Of a stretch of DNA of 17,075 nucleotides, positions 7,606 through 14,926 are shown piece after piece (within the stretch, counting starts at the first letter, position 1; every line of letters starts with the position of its first letter). Made by a program: the position numbers and the translations under genes. Below the pieces are notes generated by a model, which made no database searches, was not told the DNA's origin, and saw only the letters and a program-made list of their open reading frames with translations. This DNA comes from DATIJJ01 sp039936115 (GTDB lineage: Bacteria > Pseudomonadota > Gammaproteobacteria > DSM-16500): positions 1 to 17,075 of the forward strand of contig JBDTIZ010000007.1 of NCBI GenBank assembly GCA_039936115.1, written 5' to 3'.

Positions 7606-8579
7606 AAAAAAATGAAATGACGTGGACGGCAGAAGAATGTTTAGCCTTATTTAATTTACCATTCGCAGATTTAATTTATAAAGCGCAAATAACGCATCGT
7701 GAAAACTTTCCTGAAAATACGATGCAACTTAGCACTTTATTAAATATTAAAGACGGTGGTTGTCCTGAAGATTGTCACTATTGTCCACAAGCAGCGCGTT
7801 ATCACACGGGTGTGAAAGCAAAAAAAATGTTAAGCGTTGCTGTTGTAAAAAAACAAGCAGAAGCTGCCAAAGCAGCTGGTGCTACACGTTTTTGCATGGG
7901 CGCTGCTTGGCGTGAATTAAAAGATCGCGATGTGCCTGCAATTGCGCAATTGATACAGGAAGTGAAGGGTTTAGGCATGGAGTCTTGCGTGACATTAGGT
8001 ATGTTGACGGACAGTCAAGCGCAAGCACTAAAAGATGCTGGGTTGGATTATTATAATCATAACGTCGATAGTTCACCGGAATATTACGAAGAAATTATTA
8101 CGACAAGAACCTATGACGACAGATTGCAAACCTTAGGTCATGTGCGTGAAGCGGGCATTAAAGTATGTAGCGGTGGCATTATTGGTATGGGTGAATCGCG
8201 TCAAGATCGCGCGGGTATGTTGCTGACGCTTGCAAATATGTCGCCTCAACCAGAGAGTGTGCCAATTAATAATCTTGTTCCTGTGCCAGGCACGCCGCTT
8301 GCGAATGCACCAGCAATTGATCCATTTGAATTTGTACGCACAGTTGCGATTGCACGTATCATGATTCCAAAAACACGCGTCCGTCTTTCTGCAGGTCGTT
8401 CGAGTATGTCGGATGAAATGCAAGCTTTGTGTTTTATTGCGGGTGCTAATTCAATTCATTATGGTGATAAATTATTAATGACGGGAAATCCTGCGGTTGA
8501 GCATGATAGAGATTTGTTGAAACGTCTGGGTATCAGTGTTGAGGAATACGCTGAAGCAAGCTGTGAAATGGAGGCGTAA
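7602..8579 (+). CDS. bioB: Biotin synthase BioB
   Basis: Radical SAM enzyme that inserts sulfur into dethiobiotin. The CxxxCxxC cluster ligands are Cys54, Cys58 and Cys61 in GGCPEDCHYC. The ligands of the sacrificial [2Fe-2S] cluster are all present: Cys98, Cys129, Cys189 and Arg261, each exactly one position after the E. coli equivalents (97, 128, 188, 260). YNHNVDSSPE (151-160) is the usual substrate/SAM-binding segment. Length is 325 aa, slightly shorter at the C-terminus than E. coli BioB (346). The start overlaps the bioA stop (ATGA at 7602-7605), preceded by AAGGAG (7589-7594). It is the last gene of the run; palindromic element 2 begins about 50 bases after the stop and may act as the 3' end of the transcript. 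Confidence 0.98.
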   Translation: MKKNEMTWTAEECLALFNLPFADLIYKAQITHRENFPENTMQLSTLLNIKDGGCPEDCHYCPQAARYHTGVKAKKMLSVAVVKKQAEAAKAAGATRFCMGAAWRELKDRDVPAIAQLIQEVKGLGMESCVTLGMLTDSQAQALKDAGLDYYNHNVDSSPEYYEEIITTRTYDDRLQTLGHVREAGIKVCSGGIIGMGESRQDRAGMLLTLANMSPQPESVPINNLVPVPGTPLANAPAIDPFEFVRTVAIARIMIPKTRVRLSAGRSSMSDEMQALCFIAGANSIHYGDKLLMTGNPAVEHDRDLLKRLGISVEEYAEASCEMEA

Positions 8580-8627
8580 GCTCCTGAGCGAGTCCATGCC
8601 AGTCTGTTTTTAGCTAGCATCCCGGGC

Positions 8628-8792
8628 GCGAACCACCGTCATTGCGAGCGCAAGCGAAGCAACCCAGGTTTTATTGTCACTCGCATAGCAGGAAAAAGTA
8701 TAAAATCTAACCTTCCATTTAGATTTATATGCTAATTAAGTGACAATAAGACCTGGGTTGCTTCGCTCGCGCTCGCAATGACGGTGGTTCGC
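8628..8792. repeat. Palindromic dispersed element 2: 53-bp inverted repeat with 59-nt loop
   Basis: The arm at 8628-8680 pairs with 8740-8792 at 51 of 53 positions. The core, from ACCGTCATTGCGAGCG to GGTTTTATTG, matches the corresponding part of element 1 at 39 of 42 positions, so both belong to one dispersed family. No coding sequence lies inside. Its place just after bioB suggests a terminator or mRNA-stabilising role. Confidence 0.9.
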
Positions 8793-9010
8793 CCTGCGAA
8801 GGCGGGAATGACAGGATTTGCTACAAAAGTATAAGATGCACATCAAGTTTTTTTGAAAAAGAAAAATAGCCTAATTATATAAAGAGTTACGCCCTATTCC
8901 ACTTTTAATCTCTATCTCTATCTTGGTTCAGTTAATTTATTTTTAATATTACTCTGCTAAACTTAAAAAGTAGAGGAATGCCATTATTATAAGATTTGAG
9001 AGGGGTGTGT
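8793..9010. other. Non-coding AT-rich stretch before the papain-like orphan gene
   Basis: With element 2 this makes up a gene-free gap of about 430 bases after bioB. The first bases (GCGAAGGCGGGAATGACAGG, 8796-8815) look like the outer edge of a dispersed repeat. A possible promoter for the next gene is TTAAAA (8963-8968), 16 bp, TATTAT (8985-8990). I see no RNA gene or further ORF. Confidence 0.45.
9001..9005 (+). promoter_or_regulatory. Ribosome binding site that decides the orphan gene start
   Basis: AGGGG stands five bases before the ATG at 9011. The in-frame TTG at 8996 would precede it and has no comparable site. Confidence 0.6.
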
Positions 9011-10783
9011 ATGCTTCCAAAAAGAGAATTGTCTGATGAAGATATTTTAAAGTTAGGCAGACGTGTAGTAGAAAAAACGAGAAATTCACTTTTCTTGGGA
9101 AGCTCTAATATACAAGAAGATGTTTTGAAAACAGGAGGTTGGGTTCAGGTTTTGATTGATAGCCAACGTAAAAAAGCGCGTTGGAAAAAAACAGGAACAA
9201 AGTGGGGAATTAAGCAGGTACGTGAAGCTAATTTGACTAGGCAAGACTTAGCAGTTGATCATCTTGGACAGCATGCACTTTATGGTGCACATGCTCTGAT
9301 GAGTAAATCTGGAAATTGTGGAGAAATGGTTGATGTAGCAATGTATTTTCTTGCAACATTTCTTTCAGAGCACGACCTCCGTAAGGAAAATATTACAATT
9401 ACCAGTGTTGAACTTCCAGATCCTTATGACCATGTTTTACTTAAAGTGGCAATTCATGGCGAAAAAACTCAAAATGTATATATTGACCCTTGGATGGATA
9501 AGGTTTACTTAGAAAAAGATTATAAAGAAAATATTTTATTAACAATTAAAAAGCTTTCTGAAGAACTTGCTGTGGCTCCAGATGCGCAAGATTTAGAATG
9601 GAAAATGATAGCCCTGCAAGATCAAGAAAGTATTGCAAAAGCAATGGAATCTTCTTGTTTACTTCCCATTGAGTTCCTTGATTCCTCCAATGCACGTGAC
9701 TATTATCTTAAAATATTTGAAACAGAATGTAATTATGAAGCAACTTCTGATGCATCCGCACATTTTACTGACAAATTAAAAGAGGCGGTAAAAAATTGTG
9801 ATCACACTCTAATGGCGACTTATATTGCTCAAGGAGCGCAGGTTACTGATGAAATATTAAAATTAGCATTTTTGTCAGGAAATGCGGAAGTGATTAATAA
9901 AATACAAGATGCGATGTTAGATCAGCATGATATAAAGTTCATGTATTTTCAGCATGTTTTTGAATCCTTAGAAAATATCTTAGAGCTTGAGAAAAGACTG
10001 TTACATGCTGAACAGTTAAGTAAAGAAATATCGAGCTATCAAGCTGTACTGGAAAAGAGGGAAAAATATATCTTAACTGATGCTGCTGCCAGTCAAGTAA
10101 ATAGAATTAATAAAACTTTTTCGGCTCTTAAAAATGAAGCTTTATCTGGAATAGCTACCCTAAAAAAATATGTGGAAAGTCAAAATATTTTAATCGGCCG
10201 TCAGATAAGGACTACTAAATTCATTACGGATGTTGTTTCTCAGTATCAAAACATATTCGATCAGAGACAAGAAAAAAATCAAAAAAAATCTTTTTTTACT
10301 ACTCAATCTCATGCCGATAGAATTCATCAGATAAAATATTTATGCATTATGCAGCATCAAATTATGATTAGCATGCAAGAGCCGCTTAAATCTAAAACTA
10401 GATTAAATGAACAGGAAGGTCGTTTAGCGATTGCTGGTGCGCTATGGATATTGAAGGCTCAATTAAATGAGAAAGGACAAAAAGGCTTTTTAAGGCTTAG
10501 CAAATTAGAAACTCAAATTGATACATCACTACGCGCCCTATTGCCTCCAGGTACCAGTATTAAAACTCCTGATCCGGTTTCAATAAGTCTGTGTATCAGA
10601 GAAATGAATAGAATTCCTAATTCAGTGCTTGATGAAGGATTAGGCTCATATGAAATTGCATCAACTCACACTAAAGCAGGGCATCCATATTGGCTTAAAA
10701 TTAATGGTACAGCTGCTCGACTAAATAATACCTTACAATCCAACATACCAAATAATGCAGTTGATGATAAAAAGCATTTGTAG
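9011..10783 (+). CDS. Uncharacterised 590-aa protein with papain/transglutaminase-like Cys-His-Asp triad, effector-like
   Basis: I cannot name the family. The N-terminal third carries a probable cysteine hydrolase or transferase site: Cys103 in KSGNCGEMVDVAMYFL (a Cys at the start of a helix), His141 in YDHVLLKV, and Asp159 in VYIDPWMDKVY. The order and spacing (38, then 18 residues) resemble papain-fold toxin domains such as the C-terminus of Pasteurella toxin and Salmonella SseI, whose members deamidate or cleave host proteins. Residues 253-300 (LKEAV...YIAQGAQVTDEILKLAFLSGN) look like one degenerate ankyrin-type repeat, followed by long charged helices (about 310-440) that may form coiled coil. 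No signal peptide or membrane segment is seen. The TAG stop lies inside a small palindromic repeat. A role as a secreted effector acting on host protein is inference from architecture only. Confidence 0.82.
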   Translation: MLPKRELSDEDILKLGRRVVEKTRNSLFLGSSNIQEDVLKTGGWVQVLIDSQRKKARWKKTGTKWGIKQVREANLTRQDLAVDHLGQHALYGAHALMSKSGNCGEMVDVAMYFLATFLSEHDLRKENITITSVELPDPYDHVLLKVAIHGEKTQNVYIDPWMDKVYLEKDYKENILLTIKKLSEELAVAPDAQDLEWKMIALQDQESIAKAMESSCLLPIEFLDSSNARDYYLKIFETECNYEATSDASAHFTDKLKEAVKNCDHTLMATYIAQGAQVTDEILKLAFLSGNAEVINKIQDAMLDQHDIKFMYFQHVFESLENILELEKRLLHAEQLSKEISSYQAVLEKREKYILTDAAASQVNRINKTFSALKNEALSGIATLKKYVESQNILIGRQIRTTKFITDVVSQYQNIFDQRQEKNQKKSFFTTQSHADRIHQIKYLCIMQHQIMISMQEPLKSKTRLNEQEGRLAIAGALWILKAQLNEKGQKGFLRLSKLETQIDTSLRALLPPGTSIKTPDPVSISLCIREMNRIPNSVLDEGLGSYEIASTHTKAGHPYWLKINGTAARLNNTLQSNIPNNAVDDKKHL

Positions 10784-10813
10784 CGGCGAATACATAGATT
10801 CAAGCCCCTACAA
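10778..10813. repeat. Imperfect palindrome between convergent genes, carrying a stop codon
   Basis: TTGTAGCGGCGAAT pairs imperfectly with ATTCAAGCCCCTACAA around a short loop. It shares TTTGTAG-n-GGCGAA with the palindrome near 17032. It lies between the 3' ends of the orphan gene and the ETF-QO gene and could act as a bidirectional terminator, though no T-tract follows. Confidence 0.55.
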
Positions 10814-10819
10814 CTACGC

Positions 10820-12436
10820 TTACATCACTGTATACTGCGGCCCACAACCCCCTTCCGGCGGCGTCCAATTAATATTTTGCATCGGATCTTTAATATCACA
10901 CGCTTTACACTGAATACAATTTGCAGCATTAATCTGCAATCGTGGTGCATTATTTTCATCATACATAATTTCATAGACTCCAGCAGGGCAATACCGTGTT
11001 TCCGGTGAAGCATAATATTTTAAATTAATTTCAATCGCGATAGCCGGATCTTTTAGTTGTAAATGACAGGGCTGGTTTTCATCATGTTTAGAATTCGTCA
11101 GATAAACAGAAGACAATAAATCAAACGTCACTTTATTATCGTGTTTAGGGTAAATAATTTTTTCTGATTTAGCGATGGTTTTTAGACGATTATAGTCAGC
11201 ATGATTATGCAAGGTCCAAGGTGATTTTCCACGAAATAGATAAGTGTCTACTGCTGAATAAATCAAACCGGGGAATAATCCCCAATTCATGGCAGGGCGA
11301 ATATTTCGCGCACGATACAAATCATCCCACACCCAACTCTTACGCAGGTTTTCAGGGTATTTTACGCAGGTATATTGATCAAGAGATGGAAAAATACTTT
11401 CGGCTGCTAACATCCCAGATTTCATCGCATTATGTATGCCTTTGATTTTCGGTACATTCAAAAATCCCGCAGCACAACCGATTAATAAACCACCTGGAAC
11501 CGTTAACTGTGGAATCGATTGCAATCCACCTTCGTTTAACGCTCTTGCACCGTAAGCAATCCGTTTGCTTTTTTCCAGCAGAGGATAAATTGTCGGATGC
11601 GTTTTGAAACGTTGAAATTCTTCATAAGGATTAAAATAAGGATTGGTATAATCCAAACCAACGACAAATCCAATGGCTAATAAATTTTTATCAAAATGAT
11701 AAACGAATGAACCGCCATAAGTTTTCTTATCCAGTGGCCAGCCAATCGAATGCATCACTAATCCCGGCAAATGATATTCATCGGGGATTTCCCATACTTC
11801 TTTAATGCCTAAACCATACGTTTGTGGATCAGAATCTTTTTGTAACTCAAAACGTTCGATTAATGTTTTTGTGAGCGAACCGCGACAACCTTCCGCAAAA
11901 AACGTTTGTTTAGCGCGTAATTCCATACCAGATTGGTAACGAGCGGTTTGATTGCCATTTTTATCAATACCTTTATCACCCGTAATGACACCACAGACGC
12001 GAGGGCCATCAAATATAATTTCAGTTGCAGAAAATCCGGGAAATATATTTACACCTAAATTTTCAGCTTCTCGCGCTAACCAACGACAGAATTGACTCAA
12101 ACTAATAATAAAATTTCCATCATTACGCATTTGCGGTGGGGTAGGTAATCGATAGGATTTTTGATCCGTCAAAAATAAAAATTGATCATGCGTTACTGGT
12201 GTGTGAGTAGGTGGATTTTTTGATTGCCAGTCGGGTATTAATTCACTCAATGCACGTGGCTCAAGTACAGCACCCGATAAAATATGTGCGCCGACGTCTT
12301 CACCTTTGTCGACAACACAAATATTCAGCGGTTTTTTTTCTTGCTGACTTAATTGTGCTAACCGAATGGCAGCGGATAATCCAGCAGGGCCTGCACCGAC
12401 AATGACAACATCAAACTCCATTGTTTCGCGTGACAT
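10820..12436 (-). CDS. Electron transfer flavoprotein-ubiquinone oxidoreductase
   Basis: Inner-membrane-associated enzyme that takes electrons from reduced ETF (fed by acyl-CoA dehydrogenases) and passes them to ubiquinone. The 538-aa protein starts with an FAD Rossmann motif, DVVIVGAGPAGLSAA (9-23). A second FAD segment is FAEGCRGSL, and the quinone/membrane-contact region is near FPGLIYSAVDTYLFRGKSPW. The C-terminal ferredoxin-like domain has the four [4Fe-4S] ligands Cys483, Cys507, Cys510 and Cys513 (YCPAGVY, then CIQCKAC). Length is normal for the family. The ATG at 12436 has AAGGAG (12446-12441) four bases upstream, and this site overlaps the TAA of the thiolase gene eight bases away, so the two genes form an operon with likely coupled translation. 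Confidence 0.97.
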   Translation of the reverse strand: MSRETMEFDVVIVGAGPAGLSAAIRLAQLSQQEKKPLNICVVDKGEDVGAHILSGAVLEPRALSELIPDWQSKNPPTHTPVTHDQFLFLTDQKSYRLPTPPQMRNDGNFIISLSQFCRWLAREAENLGVNIFPGFSATEIIFDGPRVCGVITGDKGIDKNGNQTARYQSGMELRAKQTFFAEGCRGSLTKTLIERFELQKDSDPQTYGLGIKEVWEIPDEYHLPGLVMHSIGWPLDKKTYGGSFVYHFDKNLLAIGFVVGLDYTNPYFNPYEEFQRFKTHPTIYPLLEKSKRIAYGARALNEGGLQSIPQLTVPGGLLIGCAAGFLNVPKIKGIHNAMKSGMLAAESIFPSLDQYTCVKYPENLRKSWVWDDLYRARNIRPAMNWGLFPGLIYSAVDTYLFRGKSPWTLHNHADYNRLKTIAKSEKIIYPKHDNKVTFDLLSSVYLTNSKHDENQPCHLQLKDPAIAIEINLKYYASPETRYCPAGVYEIMYDENNAPRLQINAANCIQCKACDIKDPMQNINWTPPEGGCGPQYTVM

Positions 12437-12444
12437 AAAACTCC

Positions 12445-13632
12445 TTAAATCATTTCAATTGCGATTGCAGTGGCTTCACCACCGCCAATACAAAGAGATG
12501 CAATGCCGCGTTTTAATTTATATTTTTGGAGTGCTGCAACAAGTGTCACAATAATACGCGCACCGGTTGCACCAATGGGATGCCCTAGTGCACAACCGCC
12601 TCCATGAATATTGATTTTTTCGTGTGGAATGGCAAGATCACGCATCGCAGCCATTGTAACCACAGCAAAAGCTTCGTTAATTTCAAACAGATCGACAGTG
12701 GCTACGGTCCAATTAATTTGTTTTAGCAAATTTCGAATAGCATCAATGGGTGCAGTGGTAAATTCGCTAGGTAATTTCGCAAAACTAGTATGACCGATTA
12801 TGCGCGCAAGTGGTTTAATTCCACGTTTATCTGCTTCTGTTTCAGACATCAGAACCAATGCAGCCGCACCATCTGCAATGGAAGATGAGCTTGCGGCTGT
12901 AATTGTACCGTCTTTCATAAATGCAGCAGGCAATTGCGAAATTTTTTCAAGTTTGACAGAACTTGGGTGTTCATCGGTATCGATTATTTGTTCGCCTTGA
13001 CGAGTCTTTATAATGACCGGTGTAATTTCGGCAGCAAAACATTTTTCATCACTTGCAAGTTTTGCGCGTGTGAGTGAAGTCGTTGCAAACTTATCTTGCT
13101 CTGCGCGCGAAAATTGATAAGTGCTAGCACAGGCTTCTGCAAATAAACCCATAGGCTTGCCTTGCTCATAAGCGTCTTCTAAGCCATCACACATCATATG
13201 ATCGAGTATTTCACCTTTACCGATGCGATAGCCTTGTCGTGCTTTGGGAATGAGATAAGGCGCATTCGTCATGCTTTCCATGCCGCCGGCAATCATAATG
13301 TTATGATGACCTAGTTTTATCGCATCATGCGCAAACATGACGGCTTTCATACCTGAGCCACAGACTTTATTGAGAGTGGTGCAAGGCGTGCTAGCAGGCA
13401 CACCAGCACCAATAGCCGCCTGTCGCGCAGGCGCCTGGCCTAGCCCTGCTGGCAAAACACAGCCCATAATGACTTCTTGAATATCAGAGGGCATCAGTTT
13501 GGCACGCTCTATGACGGCTTTGATGACAGTAGTGCCTAATTGGGTGCTGCTCACGTCTTTTAATGCACCTAATAAGTTACCTTGCGGTGTGCGAGCTATG
13601 CCCGCAATAACAACAAAATCCTTTTCTGCCAC
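12445..13632 (-). CDS. Acetyl-CoA C-acyltransferase (thiolase II family)
   Basis: Catalyses reversible thiolysis or condensation of acyl-CoA and acetyl-CoA. The 395-aa protein has all three catalytic blocks: the nucleophile Cys91 in NKVCGSGMKAVM, NEAF (319-322), and His351 in GGGCALGHPIGATGAR with Cys381 in SLCIGGGEA. Sequence style and length fit biosynthetic/acetoacetyl-CoA thiolases (AtoB/PhaA-like) more than the FadA/FadI subunit type, but substrate length cannot be read from sequence. The start is GTG at 13632, preceded by GGAGA (13643-13639) at six bases; an ATG start is not available nearby. It is the first gene of a two-gene unit with ETF-QO, which points to fatty acid or ketone-body catabolism. 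A LysR gene is divergent, 141 bases away. Confidence 0.93.
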   Translation of the reverse strand: MAEKDFVVIAGIARTPQGNLLGALKDVSSTQLGTTVIKAVIERAKLMPSDIQEVIMGCVLPAGLGQAPARQAAIGAGVPASTPCTTLNKVCGSGMKAVMFAHDAIKLGHHNIMIAGGMESMTNAPYLIPKARQGYRIGKGEILDHMMCDGLEDAYEQGKPMGLFAEACASTYQFSRAEQDKFATTSLTRAKLASDEKCFAAEITPVIIKTRQGEQIIDTDEHPSSVKLEKISQLPAAFMKDGTITAASSSSIADGAAALVLMSETEADKRGIKPLARIIGHTSFAKLPSEFTTAPIDAIRNLLKQINWTVATVDLFEINEAFAVVTMAAMRDLAIPHEKINIHGGGCALGHPIGATGARIIVTLVAALQKYKLKRGIASLCIGGGEATAIAIEMI

Positions 13633-13773
13633 GTAGATTCTCCAGATTGATCGGTGTTAGCGAATCATAGCGTCTCTTGGAAAAATCTGAAAGTGATCTA
13701 TCGCGTTCGTTTTACTTTCTGCCAATAAATGTTTAAATTATCACTCATCAAATTATTTAAGTGATAAAAATAA

Positions 13774-14637
13774 ATGAGCTTACTAAGTCCACAGCTTGAG
13801 GCGTTCGTTGCTATCACCCAATACAAAACAGTGCACGGTGCTGCCGCGGAACTCCACGTGACACAAACCGCAGTTACGCAACGAATACGCACCTTAGAAA
13901 ACAAGTTAGGTACAACTTTATTTATTCGCACGCGTCGCGGCATGATGCTGACGCCAGAAGGCGAAGCACTATTGCGTTACTGTCAGGCATCTTCAGAATT
14001 GGAAGGTGAAGCCTTAGCTATCATTCAGGGTGCAGCTAAAGAGACAACGATTCGATTCTGTATCACCGGCCCAACCAGTATTATGCGATCCCGCATCGTC
14101 AGGCAGTGTTTCCCAATTATGAAACAATTTCCGAATTTGCTAATACATTTTGATATTAATGATCTTGAAACTCGCGTGCGTTCTCTGCGTGCGGGTGAAA
14201 GTCAGTTAGCAGTTGTTCAACGTGACGATGTTGCACCTGAGATGGAATGTAAATTATTAAAACCAGAACATTATGTTTTGGTTTGCACAAGCGCATGGAA
14301 GCAACGATCACTACAAGAAATCGTTAAAATGGAACGTATCATTGATTATGATCCAGTTGATCAAGTGACAGTGAATTATCTCAAGCATTTTGATCTTTAT
14401 GAACTCGCGCAGCATGATAGACATTTTGTCAATCGCACGGATCTGTTGGCCATGATGCTAGTCGGTGGATTAGGTTATGGAGTACTAGCATTAGAGTTTA
14501 GCAAACCTTATATCGAACGAGACGAGTTGATCGTCTTAAATGACAATAAAATTTATGAAAACAATATGGCACTTGCTTGGTACGATAGACCCGAACCGCC
14601 GAAATATTTTTCTGCATTGATTGATGCGATAAATTAA
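13774..14637 (+). CDS. LysR-family transcriptional regulator
   Basis: DNA-binding regulator of 287 aa, normal for LysR proteins. Residues 5-65 form the winged helix-turn-helix (LEAFVAITQYKTVHGAAAELHVTQTAVTQRIRTLE, then LFIRTRRGMMLTPEGEALL). The rest (about 90-285) is the periplasmic-binding-protein-like effector domain. The ATG at 13774 gives the usual N-terminus but has no strong ribosome binding site. It is divergent from the thiolase/ETF-QO unit, the classic arrangement for a LysR regulator controlling its neighbour, but I cannot identify an operator. It converges with the 60-aa gene, with a single base between the two stop codons. The ligand is unknown, and the sequence does not look like ArgP. 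Confidence 0.92.
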   Translation: MSLLSPQLEAFVAITQYKTVHGAAAELHVTQTAVTQRIRTLENKLGTTLFIRTRRGMMLTPEGEALLRYCQASSELEGEALAIIQGAAKETTIRFCITGPTSIMRSRIVRQCFPIMKQFPNLLIHFDINDLETRVRSLRAGESQLAVVQRDDVAPEMECKLLKPEHYVLVCTSAWKQRSLQEIVKMERIIDYDPVDQVTVNYLKHFDLYELAQHDRHFVNRTDLLAMMLVGGLGYGVLALEFSKPYIERDELIVLNDNKIYENNMALAWYDRPEPPKYFSALIDAIN

Positions 14638-14638
14638 A

Positions 14639-14821
14639 TTATTTATTAATTTTTTTTTCTAATTCTTCTTGCTTGCTGATTGTCGCTAGCACTTTGTGCA
14701 AATCTTCTGGGCTTAATTCAATGCCAGCGAGTTCCAGCGCTTGCTGTGGGTTTTTTTTAAAGTTGAGTTTGAAATCGGAGTCATTTGCCCATCTATCAAA
14801 CACATCGTGTAAGTTGCTCAT
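14639..14821 (-). CDS. 60-aa protein resembling a Nif11/NHLP (Os1348-like) peptide-leader domain
   Basis: A small acidic/basic helical protein, MSNLHDVFDRWANDSDF onwards. The pattern F-x3-A-x2-D-x2-F-x6-NP-x2-AL-x2-AGI-x-LSPEDL is close to the leader region of Nif11/NHLP-type ribosomal peptide precursors (for example the Os1348 family: DPxFRxxLxxDPxxALxxxGxxLSxEE). Residues 6-50 cover it. Unlike true precursors there is no GG/GA cleavage motif and no Cys/Ser/Thr-rich core: the end is ISKQEELEKKINK. I chose the ATG at 14821 with AAGGA (14833-14829) seven bases upstream over an in-frame TTG at 14842. It is divergent, across 105 bases, from a PqqD-M50 protease gene, which strengthens a peptide-processing link. 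It could instead be a stand-alone protein-interaction module; function is unproven. Confidence 0.72.
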   Translation of the reverse strand: MSNLHDVFDRWANDSDFKLNFKKNPQQALELAGIELSPEDLHKVLATISKQEELEKKINK

Positions 14822-14828
14822 CTTTGCA

Positions 14829-14833
14829 TCCTT
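14829..14833 (-). promoter_or_regulatory. Ribosome binding site that decides the small-protein start
   Basis: On the minus strand AAGGA lies seven bases before the ATG at 14821. The longer TTG-start version (14842) would have this site inside the gene. Confidence 0.6.
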
Positions 14834-14926
14834 TGGTTCCAATAAAGCATAGCATAAAGTTCCCGGCCACCCGAAAGCAAGTTATACTAAACGAATATAC
14901 CATTGTAGAGGCTATGAGAATATACA

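Noticed and set aside
8133..8423. 96-codon open frame on the minus strand inside bioB
   Set aside because: It lies wholly antisense to a clear bioB and has an implausible composition (rich in Thr, Arg, Trp, His, Cys); a shadow frame.
10784..10819. Classical rho-independent terminator between the convergent genes
   Set aside because: The palindrome is imperfect and no T-tract follows on either strand; kept only as a repeat with possible terminator function.
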